19,603 nt of DNA, from contig JAJAZF010000092.1 of NCBI GenBank assembly GCA_026785875.1, positions 1 through 19,603 of the forward strand, read 5' to 3'. Position 1 is the first letter of the stretch, and the number at the start of each line of letters is the position of its first letter. Made by a program: the position numbers and the translations under genes. Below are positions 1-6,692 of this stretch, in pieces. The notes beneath the pieces are model-generated. The model did no database searches. It was given only the letters and a program-made list of their open reading frames with translations, and was not told where the DNA came from. The stretch is from Chamaesiphon sp. Lineage in GTDB: Bacteria > Cyanobacteriota > Cyanobacteriia > Cyanobacteriales > Chamaesiphonaceae.

Positions 1-3
1 CCG

Positions 4-24
4 GTGTTTTTACAAAAAAAACAC
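4..24. repeat. A/T-stem hairpin at window edge
   Basis: GTGTTTTT (4-11) is the reverse complement of AAAAACAC (17-24), giving an 8-bp stem with a 5-nt loop. It could be the terminator of a gene lying left of the window, but that gene is not visible. It is followed by a run of C and G tracts (about 27-81). Confidence 0.35.
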
Positions 25-26
25 TG

Positions 27-81
27 TCCCCCTGCCCCGCCCCCCCGCGCGGCTCGGGGGGTGTTCCCCCCGGTCCCCCCC
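27..81. repeat. C/G homopolymer-tract region with competing hairpins
   Basis: The stretch is dominated by C runs and one G run. GGGGGG (56-61) can pair with CCCCCC downstream (66-71, loop TGTT) or with the C run upstream (about 40-46), so the two folds are mutually exclusive. No coding potential is seen. It stands out sharply against the moderate-GC surroundings and is probably part of an interspersed intergenic repeat. Confidence 0.5.
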
Positions 82-137
82 TACCTCCTCTTCCTTTTAG
101 GTAGAGGATTGGAGTAATGAATAGTCTGATTTTAATT

Positions 138-154
138 TCTCCCTAAAAGGGAGA
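138..154. repeat. small hairpin TCTCCCT-aaa-AGGGAGA
   Basis: A 7-bp perfect stem (138-144 with 148-154) has a 3-nt loop and is followed by GGCTTTAAA. It resembles the hairpin near 6609-6633 (AGCCTCCTCTAA and its near-complement). Both may be degenerate members of one intergenic hairpin family or terminators. No strong U-tract supports a terminator on the + strand. Confidence 0.35.
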
Positions 155-202
155 GGCTTTAAACCAATTCTTTTCGGTAAAAACGATCTCCACCGCCAAG
201 AT

Positions 203-262
203 GAGCCAAAGCTTACTGTCAACTGTCAACTGTCAACTGTCAACTGTTCCGAGCTTTGGCTC
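203..262. repeat. heptamer array ACTGTCA x4.7 inside an 11-bp inverted repeat
   Basis: GAGCCAAAGCT (203-213) and AGCTTTGGCTC (252-262) are perfect reverse complements. The loop between them is almost entirely a 7-bp tandem array, with ACTGTCA units starting at 215, 222, 229 and 236 and a partial unit to 247. The composite lies about 40 bp upstream of the TATAAT box before pdhA. The heptamer matches the arrays at 10882-10927, 12697-12720 and 17893-17913, read on either strand. Confidence 0.85.
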
Positions 263-304
263 TTGCCAATCTCCCAGTTTCCCCGTCTTGCCGACCCTCT
301 CTGC

Positions 305-310
305 TATAAT
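305..310 (+). promoter_or_regulatory. candidate -10 box upstream of pdhA
   Basis: TATAAT lies 77 nt before the pdhA start codon. No convincing -35 hexamer is found at 16-18 bp spacing, so this is either an extended or activated promoter or a chance match. No Shine-Dalgarno is obvious before the ATG at 388. Confidence 0.3.
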
Positions 311-387
311 TTCTGCACGGTGGGACTAGCCACTACTCCCCAAATAGGGGACAATATCGATCGCATACAAGTGGATAAAACAAACTA

Positions 388-1419
388 ATGGTTCAAGAGA
401 GAACTTTACCCGCATTTGAGCCAAAGTCGGGAGAAATCACCAAAGCAGAAGGCTTGATGTTGTACCGCGATACGATCCTCGGTCGCTTCTTTGAGGATAA
501 GTGTGCGGAGATGTACTATCGGGGCAAAATGTTTGGTTTTGTCCATCTGTATAACGGCCAAGAAGCTGTATCTTCAGGTGTGATCAAAGCGATGCGTCCT
601 GGACAAGACTATGTTTCTAGTACTTATCGAGATCACGTTCACGCACTCAGTGCTGGCGTACCTCCCCGCGAGGTGATGGCTGAGTTATTTGGGAAGGAGA
701 CAGGCTGTAGCAAAGGGCGCGGTGGCTCGATGCACATGTTCTCCAAAGAGCATCGTTTATTGGGCGGTTATGCGTTTGTGGCGGAAGGAATTCCGGTTGC
801 CACGGGGGCTGCTTTTGCCAGTAAGTATCGGCGCGAAGCTCTGGGCGAAGCTAGTTCGGATTTGGTATCTGCTTGTTTCTTTGGAGATGGGGCAGCCAAT
901 AATGGGCAGTTCTTTGAGTGTCTGAATATGGCTGCTTTGTGGAAGTTGCCGATGATTTATGTCGTCGAAAACAATAAATGGGCGATCGGCATGTCTCACG
1001 AACGCGCTACATCCGTGCCAGAGATTTACACCAAGGGTGCTGCCTTTGGGATGCACGGGGTGCAAGTCGATGGGATGGATGTATTAGCTGTCTATAGCGT
1101 CGCTAAAGAGGCGGTAGCTCGCGCTCGGGCTGGGGAAGGGCCAACTCTAATTGAAGCCCTGACGTACCGTTTTCGCGGTCACTCTTTAGCAGATCCCGAC
1201 GAACTCAGACCTAAGGAGGAAAAAGAGTATTGGTTCGCCCGCGATCCAATCAAAAAGTTGGCAACCTATTTGCTCGCTGAAGGATTAGTCACAGGTGATG
1301 AGCTAGCAGCACTCGATCGCGAAATTCAAGATTTAATTGATGATTCGGTTGAGTTTGCTGAAAATAGCCCCGAACCCGATCCTAGCGAACTTCGTCGCTA
1401 TATTTTTGCTGAAGATTAG
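388..1419 (+). CDS. pdhA: pyruvate dehydrogenase E1 component, alpha subunit
   Basis: This is the E1-alpha half of the thiamine-diphosphate-dependent, alpha2beta2-type pyruvate dehydrogenase, which decarboxylates pyruvate and passes the acetyl group to lipoyl-E2 to make acetyl-CoA in the cytosol. The 343-residue protein is full length for the family. Visible motifs are GKETGCSKGRGGSMHMF at about 102-118, the ThDP/Mg-binding GDGAANNG (166-173) ending in ENNKWAIG (194-201), and the active-site loop YRFRGHSLADPDELR (260-274), equivalent to the phosphorylation-loop region of mitochondrial E1. The ATG at 388 gives the expected short N-terminal tail. No pdhB lies next to it, so the complex is encoded at scattered loci, as is usual in cyanobacteria. 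The TAG stop merges into a degenerate heptamer repeat (1417-1440). Confidence 0.96.
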   Translation: MVQERTLPAFEPKSGEITKAEGLMLYRDTILGRFFEDKCAEMYYRGKMFGFVHLYNGQEAVSSGVIKAMRPGQDYVSSTYRDHVHALSAGVPPREVMAELFGKETGCSKGRGGSMHMFSKEHRLLGGYAFVAEGIPVATGAAFASKYRREALGEASSDLVSACFFGDGAANNGQFFECLNMAALWKLPMIYVVENNKWAIGMSHERATSVPEIYTKGAAFGMHGVQVDGMDVLAVYSVAKEAVARARAGEGPTLIEALTYRFRGHSLADPDELRPKEEKEYWFARDPIKKLATYLLAEGLVTGDELAALDREIQDLIDDSVEFAENSPEPDPSELRRYIFAED

Positions 1420-1440
1420 TTAGCAGTTGATAGTTGATAG
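1417..1440. repeat. degenerate heptamer array overlapping pdhA stop
   Basis: TAGTTAG, CAGTTGA, TAGTTGA and TAG follow each other with a 7-bp period. The first three bases are the pdhA stop codon. It is a divergent member of the ACAGTTG-type heptamers seen elsewhere in the window, and a further fragment (ACAGTTGATAGTTG) occurs at about 1514-1526. Confidence 0.6.
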
Positions 1441-1522
1441 CGAAAAGTGCGGTCTTGGGGTTTCCCAACTGGGCGGGAGACAAAGGCCTGACAAGTAGAG
1501 CACCTTTTCAAGACAGTTGATA

Positions 1523-1561
1523 GTTGCAACCATGTTGAGTAAACCTCGATCTGGTTGCAAC
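1523..1561. repeat. paired GTTGCAAC palindromes
   Basis: GTTGCAACC (1523-1531) and GGTTGCAAC (1553-1561) form a 9-bp inverted repeat with a 21-nt spacer. Each half also contains the perfect 8-bp palindrome GTTGCAAC, with centres 31 bp apart. It lies between pdhA and the secreted-protein gene at 1709. It could be a hairpin or a two-site operator; the sequence does not decide. The rest of 1441-1708 is an AT-rich leader plus a GTGCGGTCTTGGGGTTTCCC segment that looks like an interspersed-repeat fragment. Confidence 0.5.
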
Positions 1562-1708
1562 GATCGGCACATTTAAGTAAAATGTCAAATATTCATCGAT
1601 CGTTTAAACTTAATTTATTACTGTTGTGATTATAAAATTGAAATAAAAATAGATCGAAATCAAAAATATTGTTTATTGCAAATTCGGGTAATTAACTGGA
1701 TTTGATCT

Positions 1709-2329
1709 ATGTACAAAAAACTATCACTTTCGTTGCTATTACTATCTAGTAGTTGGACATCACCGCTCGAAAGAGCCGCACAGAGCCAGCCATTGGCAAC
1801 AATACCCAACCTGACGACAGTGATGCAGACAGAAAGGGTGGAAATCCATAATGATTGGAATGGATACTCAGATATTACCCCAATTTTACGACATTATAAA
1901 TTACGAATAAAACAACAAAAATTGGTGGGTCATGCTCATGTTGCCGTGGGTGGTTATGGTGCAGCGGGAGTTCATCAGCAGCAAACAACTAGCGTAAAAA
2001 TTCCGGCGGCTGTGACTACCAAATTTTTAGCTGCATTAGCAAAAACTCCACTTCAAGTTGGAATCTATCAACCAAAGATCGAGCGAACTGAGGACTATCC
2101 ATCGATTAAGATTAAACTAGAAAGCGATCGCCAACAAGTTATTTTTAGTTCTCAATCTCAAGCAAGTAATTATGTACCTTGGAAAGTAACTGTTACCCAG
2201 GCAAATAAAACCACAGCATATATTAGCGATTCAGATCTTCCGGCTCAAGCTCTTCAAATCCTAAACCCCTATATCGATCGCGCTGGAATAGATCGAATTA
2301 TCCAACGGCGGCGACAGAGAAATAAATAA
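1709..2329 (+). CDS. hypothetical secreted protein
   Basis: This 206-residue protein matches no family I recognise. The N-terminus looks like a Sec signal peptide: MYKK, a hydrophobic core at residues 5-12, then a polar region with a possible cleavage after AQS (residue 26). The mature part has no cysteines. It has a Gly/Ala/His-rich stretch (about 73-91) and alternating hydrophobic and polar segments typical of beta structure, for example IKIKLESDRQQVIF. It ends in a basic tail (RIIQRRRQRNK). There is no transmembrane segment after the signal, so it is predicted to be periplasmic or exported. It has its own AT-rich upstream region and 225 nt before the next gene, so it is probably monocistronic. 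The start is the only ATG that gives a signal peptide. Confidence 0.75.
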   Translation: MYKKLSLSLLLLSSSWTSPLERAAQSQPLATIPNLTTVMQTERVEIHNDWNGYSDITPILRHYKLRIKQQKLVGHAHVAVGGYGAAGVHQQQTTSVKIPAAVTTKFLAALAKTPLQVGIYQPKIERTEDYPSIKIKLESDRQQVIFSSQSQASNYVPWKVTVTQANKTTAYISDSDLPAQALQILNPYIDRAGIDRIIQRRRQRNK

Positions 2330-2400
2330 TAATTCTGGTTCGTAATTGTCGCCGCAAATACTCAGTCCCAAAAATAGTCCAGAGCAAATTTCGGTAATTT

Positions 2401-2430
2401 GTTACATTTACCCACACTAGTCCATAAAAT
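2401..2430 (+). promoter_or_regulatory. candidate promoter for the kinase-like gene
   Basis: GTTACA (2401-2406) and TAAAAT (2425-2430) are separated by 18 bp, resembling a weak sigma70-type promoter 124 nt before the ATG at 2555. It is a weak match and no operator-like repeat is evident. Nothing else stands out in 2330-2554. Confidence 0.25.
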
Positions 2431-2554
2431 AGTACGATGAGCAATGAGGAATCAAGACCACCGGAACTAAATCATCGTCGAGACAATCGTTAACCCCAAG
2501 CCTCAAGGTTAAATCATAGTTTCGAGCCGCCGTAATTTTGAGAGATCGCATCGT

Positions 2555-4681
2555 ATGCTACCAATTGCCCCAGATACTCTATTGCAGCAACGTTACCGTA
2601 TCCTCAACATCTTGGAAGAGGGAGAATTAGGGCGGACATATTTGGCGATCGATTGCGGTCGTGCTGATGCCTACTGTACGCTAGAAGAACTGATTCCATT
2701 GCAATTTTCTAGCACAGTAGCCACAGCCAAGGAATTTTTCAAACAGGAAGTTACTCTTTTATATCAGCTCCAGCATCCTCAGATTCCCCACTTCTGGACG
2801 ACCTTTGAAGAGCAAAATCGGCTGTTTTTAGTGCGAGATTACACTGCTGGGAAAACTTACGGACATCTTTTAGAAGAACGGCGCGATTTGGGGCGGGTAT
2901 TTAGTGAAGTTGAAGTCCGGCAATTGTTATTGCAAATCCTACCAGTAATCGGCTACGTCCACAGCAAGGGGATCTTCCATCGCGATATCTCGCCAGAACA
3001 GATCGTCCACCGCGATAGTGACGGCTTACCAGTCCTGATCGACTTTGGTGTCGTCCGCGAGTTTGCACACAAATTGCAAGCCACTCCAGCCAGTCAGCAG
3101 GTGACAATCGGACAACGTGGCTATGCTCCTGCCGAACAAATCCACAGCCGGCAGATTTATCCCAATAGCGATCTCTACGCGCTGGCTGTGACAGCGATCG
3201 TCTTATTGACTGGCAAAGAACCCAGTGCCCTATTTGATGGCGATCGGCTAAACTGGGACTGGCGCAAATGGACGCAGATCGACGATCGCTTCGCCCATGT
3301 CTTGGGAAAGATGTTGAATATCAGCCCTAACGATCGCTATCAGTCCGCCATTGAAGTAGAACGAGATCTTCAATCTCTAGACATCCCCAATCCCCAACTA
3401 CCGAGCGGAATTAACCCCAATCGCCTATCTACACTACCAACTATGGTGGCAGGTAGTAAGAGTACATCCCCGGCAACCAATCGCGTTCAAACGGCAATTA
3501 CCCCCATCAACCCCAGATCGATTTGGGAACAGCCTCAAGTATTTATTCCCCTTTGTGTGCTGGTTTCCCTCTTAGCTGGTGTTGGCGGATGGTGGGGAGT
3601 TACTCAATTATTACACCGCCAGTCGCCACCAGTCGCCACTACACCACCCAAACAGATCGAATTTAGTAATCCCACAATTCCGATCGATAGCACCAGCCCC
3701 AGCCCGATCGCCAGCGATCTGATTCAACCAGAAATGGATCGATCGATCTTCAAGGAAGGTACAATTGATGCAAGTACGCCGATCAGATATCGGATCGCCG
3801 CTTTGGCTGGTCAAAATTTAGATATTGAGTTAGTTCCGAATAATGGTCAAAGTGCAGATCCGACAAATACAAGTATTCCCACCGATCCAGCTAAATCCTC
3901 AAGTCCAATCGCGCCAATCGCGCCAATCCCCAGTCAACCACAAGATAACAAGCTTAATAACCCACCCATATCGTTGCCTACCCCAGCCGCAACTCAAGTA
4001 TTGATGACGGTGCTGTCGCCGACAGGTACGCCGCTCGACGACAAGTCCGAGCGAGTCGTCAGTTGGCGGGGACAAATAGTCACCTCAGGCGACTATACGA
4101 TCGAGTTACGCCCCATCACAGGTTTGACTGGTAGCGCATTTCCTTACAAACTGAGCGTTACTCAAGTAGCTGTTACTTCACCCTTACCCAGCTCCATCCC
4201 CTCAGCGGAACCTATTCTACCACCTGGCGTTCCCATCCCGATCGGTGGGAATGGGGTCAATCCCATTCCTGCTAACCCGAACCCAAATCAGCCCAGCAAT
4301 ATCCCTGGCTCACCTTTACCAGTGCCGATCGAGGTACCGACAACTCGCCCCAGCCCAACACCGAGCGAATCAGAACGTCCCGCTCGGCGCACCAGAAGAC
4401 GCAACCGCCAGCAGGTATCACCCAGTCCCGAAGTCAGGAAACGCAATCGGGTAAATTCAACTGATAAAACAACTCCTACCTCGCGTCGCCGTCGCCGTCG
4501 GAACACTGAAACACCAGCCACGCCGAGTCCTGCTGTCAGCGAGAATGCGCCCAGCGCGACACCCCAACCAGAACCATCGATCGGCATACCCGTTCCCGCC
4601 GCTAAAAACGCACGGCCCGATCGATCGAATGGCGATCGCACATCCCCACGATCCAATAGTGGTACCAACGATCCTGACTAG
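2555..4681 (+). CDS. membrane Ser/Thr kinase-like protein (possible pseudokinase)
   Basis: This 708-residue protein has a cytoplasmic Hanks-type kinase fold (about 10-275), a single transmembrane helix (about 329-350) and a long extracytoplasmic region. Kinase landmarks are HRDISPEQ (142-149), DFG (163-165) and GYAPAEQ (189-195). Three key positions are abnormal. The glycine loop reads EEGELG instead of GxGxxG. The beta3 'VLKEF' lysine position reads CTLEEL (41-46), so the ATP-anchoring Lys is replaced by Glu44. The Mg-binding Asn after HRD is Gln149. After the membrane helix, residues about 400-540 resemble a PPC-like beta-sandwich split by a Pro/Ser-rich insertion (about 428-478), followed by a Pro-rich tail with Arg clusters at 608-652. 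It is either a weakly active kinase or a signalling pseudokinase. It stands alone, with no linked phosphatase. Confidence 0.85.
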   Translation: MLPIAPDTLLQQRYRILNILEEGELGRTYLAIDCGRADAYCTLEELIPLQFSSTVATAKEFFKQEVTLLYQLQHPQIPHFWTTFEEQNRLFLVRDYTAGKTYGHLLEERRDLGRVFSEVEVRQLLLQILPVIGYVHSKGIFHRDISPEQIVHRDSDGLPVLIDFGVVREFAHKLQATPASQQVTIGQRGYAPAEQIHSRQIYPNSDLYALAVTAIVLLTGKEPSALFDGDRLNWDWRKWTQIDDRFAHVLGKMLNISPNDRYQSAIEVERDLQSLDIPNPQLPSGINPNRLSTLPTMVAGSKSTSPATNRVQTAITPINPRSIWEQPQVFIPLCVLVSLLAGVGGWWGVTQLLHRQSPPVATTPPKQIEFSNPTIPIDSTSPSPIASDLIQPEMDRSIFKEGTIDASTPIRYRIAALAGQNLDIELVPNNGQSADPTNTSIPTDPAKSSSPIAPIAPIPSQPQDNKLNNPPISLPTPAATQVLMTVLSPTGTPLDDKSERVVSWRGQIVTSGDYTIELRPITGLTGSAFPYKLSVTQVAVTSPLPSSIPSAEPILPPGVPIPIGGNGVNPIPANPNPNQPSNIPGSPLPVPIEVPTTRPSPTPSESERPARRTRRRNRQQVSPSPEVRKRNRVNSTDKTTPTSRRRRRRNTETPATPSPAVSENAPSATPQPEPSIGIPVPAAKNARPDRSNGDRTSPRSNSGTNDPD

Positions 4682-4741
4682 AACTATCTGTCTTGCACCA
4701 ATCGATCTAGCCAGTAATATTAGATATATGGTGATGCAAGA

Positions 4742-4812
4742 TGTCAACACTTAGGCTTTGCTCAGTGCAAGCTGTCAACACTTCGACTACGCTCAGTGCG
4801 AGCTGTCAACTA
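4742..4812. repeat. 31-bp direct repeat, 2.3 copies, ahead of bioD
   Basis: Two units (4742-4772 and 4773-4803) share TGTCAACACTT, then CTCAGTGC and AGC, differing at a few internal bases. A third partial unit (TGTCAACTA) starts at 4804. The same CTACGCTCAGTGCAAGC core recurs at about 12749-12764. The last unit ends within about 7 nt of the bioD ATG, leaving essentially no room for a leader with a Shine-Dalgarno. Confidence 0.8.
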
Positions 4813-4818
4813 ATTTAA

Positions 4819-5526
4819 ATGCTTCTAATTACTAGTACCGACACAGATGCGGGTAAGACCGTCCTCACAGCAGCATTAGCGGCTTATGCTAAGAAATATC
4901 ATCCCCACCAAAATTGGGGGATTCTCAAGCCGATTCAGTGCGGCCCTGGCGATCGCGAGTTTTATAGTAAATTATTCGGGCGATCGGCCCAAGACATCAA
5001 CCCGATCTATCTTCAAAATCCACTAGCACCACCGATCGCCGCAGCTCTAGCAGGTGTAGATATCGATCTGGCTGTAGCTTGGCAAGCTCTCGAACGGATG
5101 CGAAAACAGCATGATTTTGTCTTAGTAGAAGCACTCGGTGGTTTGGGTGCGCCCATCACTGAGGAACTAGTAGTCGCGGATTTAGCTAGAGATTGGCGAT
5201 TACCAGCAGTATTAGTCGTCCCAGTCAAACTCGGCGCGATCGGGTCAGCCGTCGCAAATGTCGCTCTCGCCAAACAATATAGTGTCCAATTGCGGGGCAT
5301 CGTCCTTAATTGCACTCAGCCACTATTCACCACAGAAATCGCTAACTTTGCCCCCGCTCAATTGATTCAATCTCTGACTAGCACTCCCGTACTGGGCTGT
5401 CTGCCCTATCTCCCAGATCTTGACGATCTCGATCTATTAGCCGCCGCCGCAGCGGATCTAGAATTAGAGATCTTATTGCCAAATCTTGCCGATCTACTCC
5501 GCCCCACGGCTCCTGTTCGCCCTTAA
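4819..5526 (+). CDS. bioD: ATP-dependent dethiobiotin synthetase
   Basis: It catalyses the penultimate step of biotin synthesis, ATP- and CO2-dependent ureido-ring closure of 7,8-diaminopelargonic acid to dethiobiotin, in the cytosol. The 235-residue protein has the P-loop TDTDAGKT (7-14), the substrate-side lysine in LKPIQCG (36-42), the VEALGGLGAPI block (103-113, equivalent to the family's VEGAGG..P motif) and VVPVKLGAIG (133-142). Length matches the family. No other biotin gene is adjacent, so biotin genes are dispersed. The ATG at 4819 puts the P-loop at the expected distance from the N-terminus. The immediately upstream DNA is an interspersed repeat, and TAATTTAAATG shows no ribosome-binding site. 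Confidence 0.93.
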   Translation: MLLITSTDTDAGKTVLTAALAAYAKKYHPHQNWGILKPIQCGPGDREFYSKLFGRSAQDINPIYLQNPLAPPIAAALAGVDIDLAVAWQALERMRKQHDFVLVEALGGLGAPITEELVVADLARDWRLPAVLVVPVKLGAIGSAVANVALAKQYSVQLRGIVLNCTQPLFTTEIANFAPAQLIQSLTSTPVLGCLPYLPDLDDLDLLAAAAADLELEILLPNLADLLRPTAPVRP

Positions 5527-5577
5527 TAGTTAGAGCAGTAAGGATCTGACGATCGACGCTGTGATTGGAAGGGGGCA

Positions 5578-5610
5578 ATTTTGGTAGTAATAGATTATTA
5601 CTACCAAAAT
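5578..5610. repeat. perfect 15-bp palindrome with 3-nt loop
   Basis: ATTTTGGTAGTAATA (5578-5592) and its exact complement (5596-5610) flank GAT. It lies 51 nt after the bioD stop. There is no U-tract on either side, so it is an imperfect terminator candidate. It could equally be a processed hairpin or a remnant of a palindromic element. Nothing else recognisable lies between bioD and trmD (5527-5764) apart from a possible TAAAAT -10 box at 5675-5680. Confidence 0.75.
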
Positions 5611-5764
5611 GTGGTAGCTACGTGCATTAATTTTTGAACATTCACAAAGATCGATCTTCCTGCTAAATCTCAATTAAAATGAGTACGCGAAGATCGAGCT
5701 GTTCGTGTCTTCAGCAACCATTCTCTATCAGTGAAGCGGTTGTCAATCCTATCCAGAGTTCCCG

Positions 5765-6478
5765 ATGCGTTTTGACATCATCACCCTATTTCCCGAATTT
5801 TTTACTTCCCCGCTCGGCTGTGGCTTAATGAATAAAGCTCTAGCCAAACAAATTGCGGCGGTGCATATTACAAATCCCCGCGATTTTACGATCGATCGAC
5901 ATCATAAGGTTGATGACGAGTCCTATGGAGGCGGTGTGGGGATGGTGATCAAGCCAGAACCGATCTTTGCGGCGGTGGAGTCATTACCCATTTTGCCACG
6001 GCGACAGGTACTATTGATGAGTCCTCAGGGCGAAAAGGTCGATCGAGCCTTATTTGAAGAATTACGGCATAATTACGACCAATTGGTGTTGATTTGCGGT
6101 CATTATGAAGGGATTGACGAGCGAGTGATGAATATTGTCGATCGAGAAATCTCTTTGGGTGATTTTGTGCTCACTTGTGGCGAAATTCCCGCACTGACGC
6201 TGATTAATGGGATTACTCGTTTACTTCCTGGTACTGTTGGTAAAGTAGAATCCATCAAAGCAGATAGTTTTGAAGATGGATTACTCGACTATCCCCACTA
6301 TACTCGTCCCGCAGAATTTCGCGGTTGGCGAGTTCCCGATGTCTTAATGTCTGGCAATCATGAGAAAATTGCTCAGTGGCGACATCAACAACAACTCGAT
6401 CGAACTCAGACTAAGCGTCCCGATCTTTATCGGACATGGTTGAATCGGTTGCAAGTTGCAGCGCAAGAGCCAGACTAA
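5765..6478 (+). CDS. trmD: tRNA (guanine-N1-)-methyltransferase
   Basis: It methylates N1 of G37, 3' to the anticodon of tRNAs reading CNN codons, using S-adenosylmethionine, which prevents +1 frameshifting. The 237-residue protein has the SPOUT-class signature: MRFDIITLFPEFF at the N-terminus, the knot motifs LICGHYEGIDERV (109-121) and EISLGDFVLTCGE (128-140), the catalytic-site segment DSFEDGLLDYPHYTRP (167-182), and the C-terminal VLMSGNHEKIAQWR (193-206). All are intact. In many bacteria trmD sits with rpsP, rimM and rplS; here it does not, and has 238 nt upstream and the CAATTAT array downstream. No Shine-Dalgarno is visible, but the N-terminal motif fixes the start. Confidence 0.97.
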   Translation: MRFDIITLFPEFFTSPLGCGLMNKALAKQIAAVHITNPRDFTIDRHHKVDDESYGGGVGMVIKPEPIFAAVESLPILPRRQVLLMSPQGEKVDRALFEELRHNYDQLVLICGHYEGIDERVMNIVDREISLGDFVLTCGEIPALTLINGITRLLPGTVGKVESIKADSFEDGLLDYPHYTRPAEFRGWRVPDVLMSGNHEKIAQWRHQQQLDRTQTKRPDLYRTWLNRLQVAAQEPD

Positions 6479-6511
6479 GATCTAAGCATGTCTGAATCGA
6501 TCGAACTACCA

Positions 6512-6601
6512 CAATTATCAATTATCAATTATCAATTATCAATTATCAATTATCAATTATCAATTATCAATTATCAATTATCAATTATCAATTATCAATT
6601 A
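6512..6601. repeat. heptamer tandem array CAATTAT, about 12.9 copies
   Basis: Twelve complete, perfectly conserved CAATTAT units run from 6512 to 6595, followed by a partial CAATTA. The array begins 33 nt after the trmD stop and abuts a hairpin (6609-6633). Perfect homogeneity implies recent expansion by slippage. The type is reminiscent of the short tandemly repeated repetitive (STRR) heptanucleotides known from filamentous cyanobacteria, but the sequence differs from the ACAGTTG family in this window. Confidence 0.97.
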
Positions 6602-6602
6602 A

Positions 6603-6633
6603 TTTAAAAGCCTCCTCTAAATTAGAGAAGGCT
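6603..6633 (-). terminator. rho-independent-like terminator of the 6693-7157 gene
   Basis: AGCCTCCTCTAA (6609-6620) pairs with TTAGAGAAGGCT (6622-6633), 12 bp with one G-T wobble. On the minus strand the hairpin is followed by CTTTTAAATT, a short U-rich tail. It lies about 60 nt after the stop of the minus-strand gene ending at 6693. It may also stop transcription coming from trmD. Confidence 0.6.
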
Positions 6634-6692
6634 GGTAATTTGTCAGTTAGACTCCGATATCAACAGGAATTTATCGACAATAATTAAAAGAT

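Noticed and set aside
203..262. CRISPR array
   Set aside because: The repeats are 7 bp in direct tandem with no spacers and no cas genes nearby. The same reasoning excludes 6512-6601, 10882-10927 and 4742-4812.
288..310. Complete sigma70 promoter TTGCCG ... TATAAT before pdhA
   Set aside because: The spacing is only 11 bp, too short; only the -10 box is retained as a weak candidate.
4288..4668. 126-codon minus-strand open frame with an Arg-rich centre
   Set aside because: It is the complement of the kinase tail's Arg/Pro/Ser repeats; no domain, start signal or context supports it.
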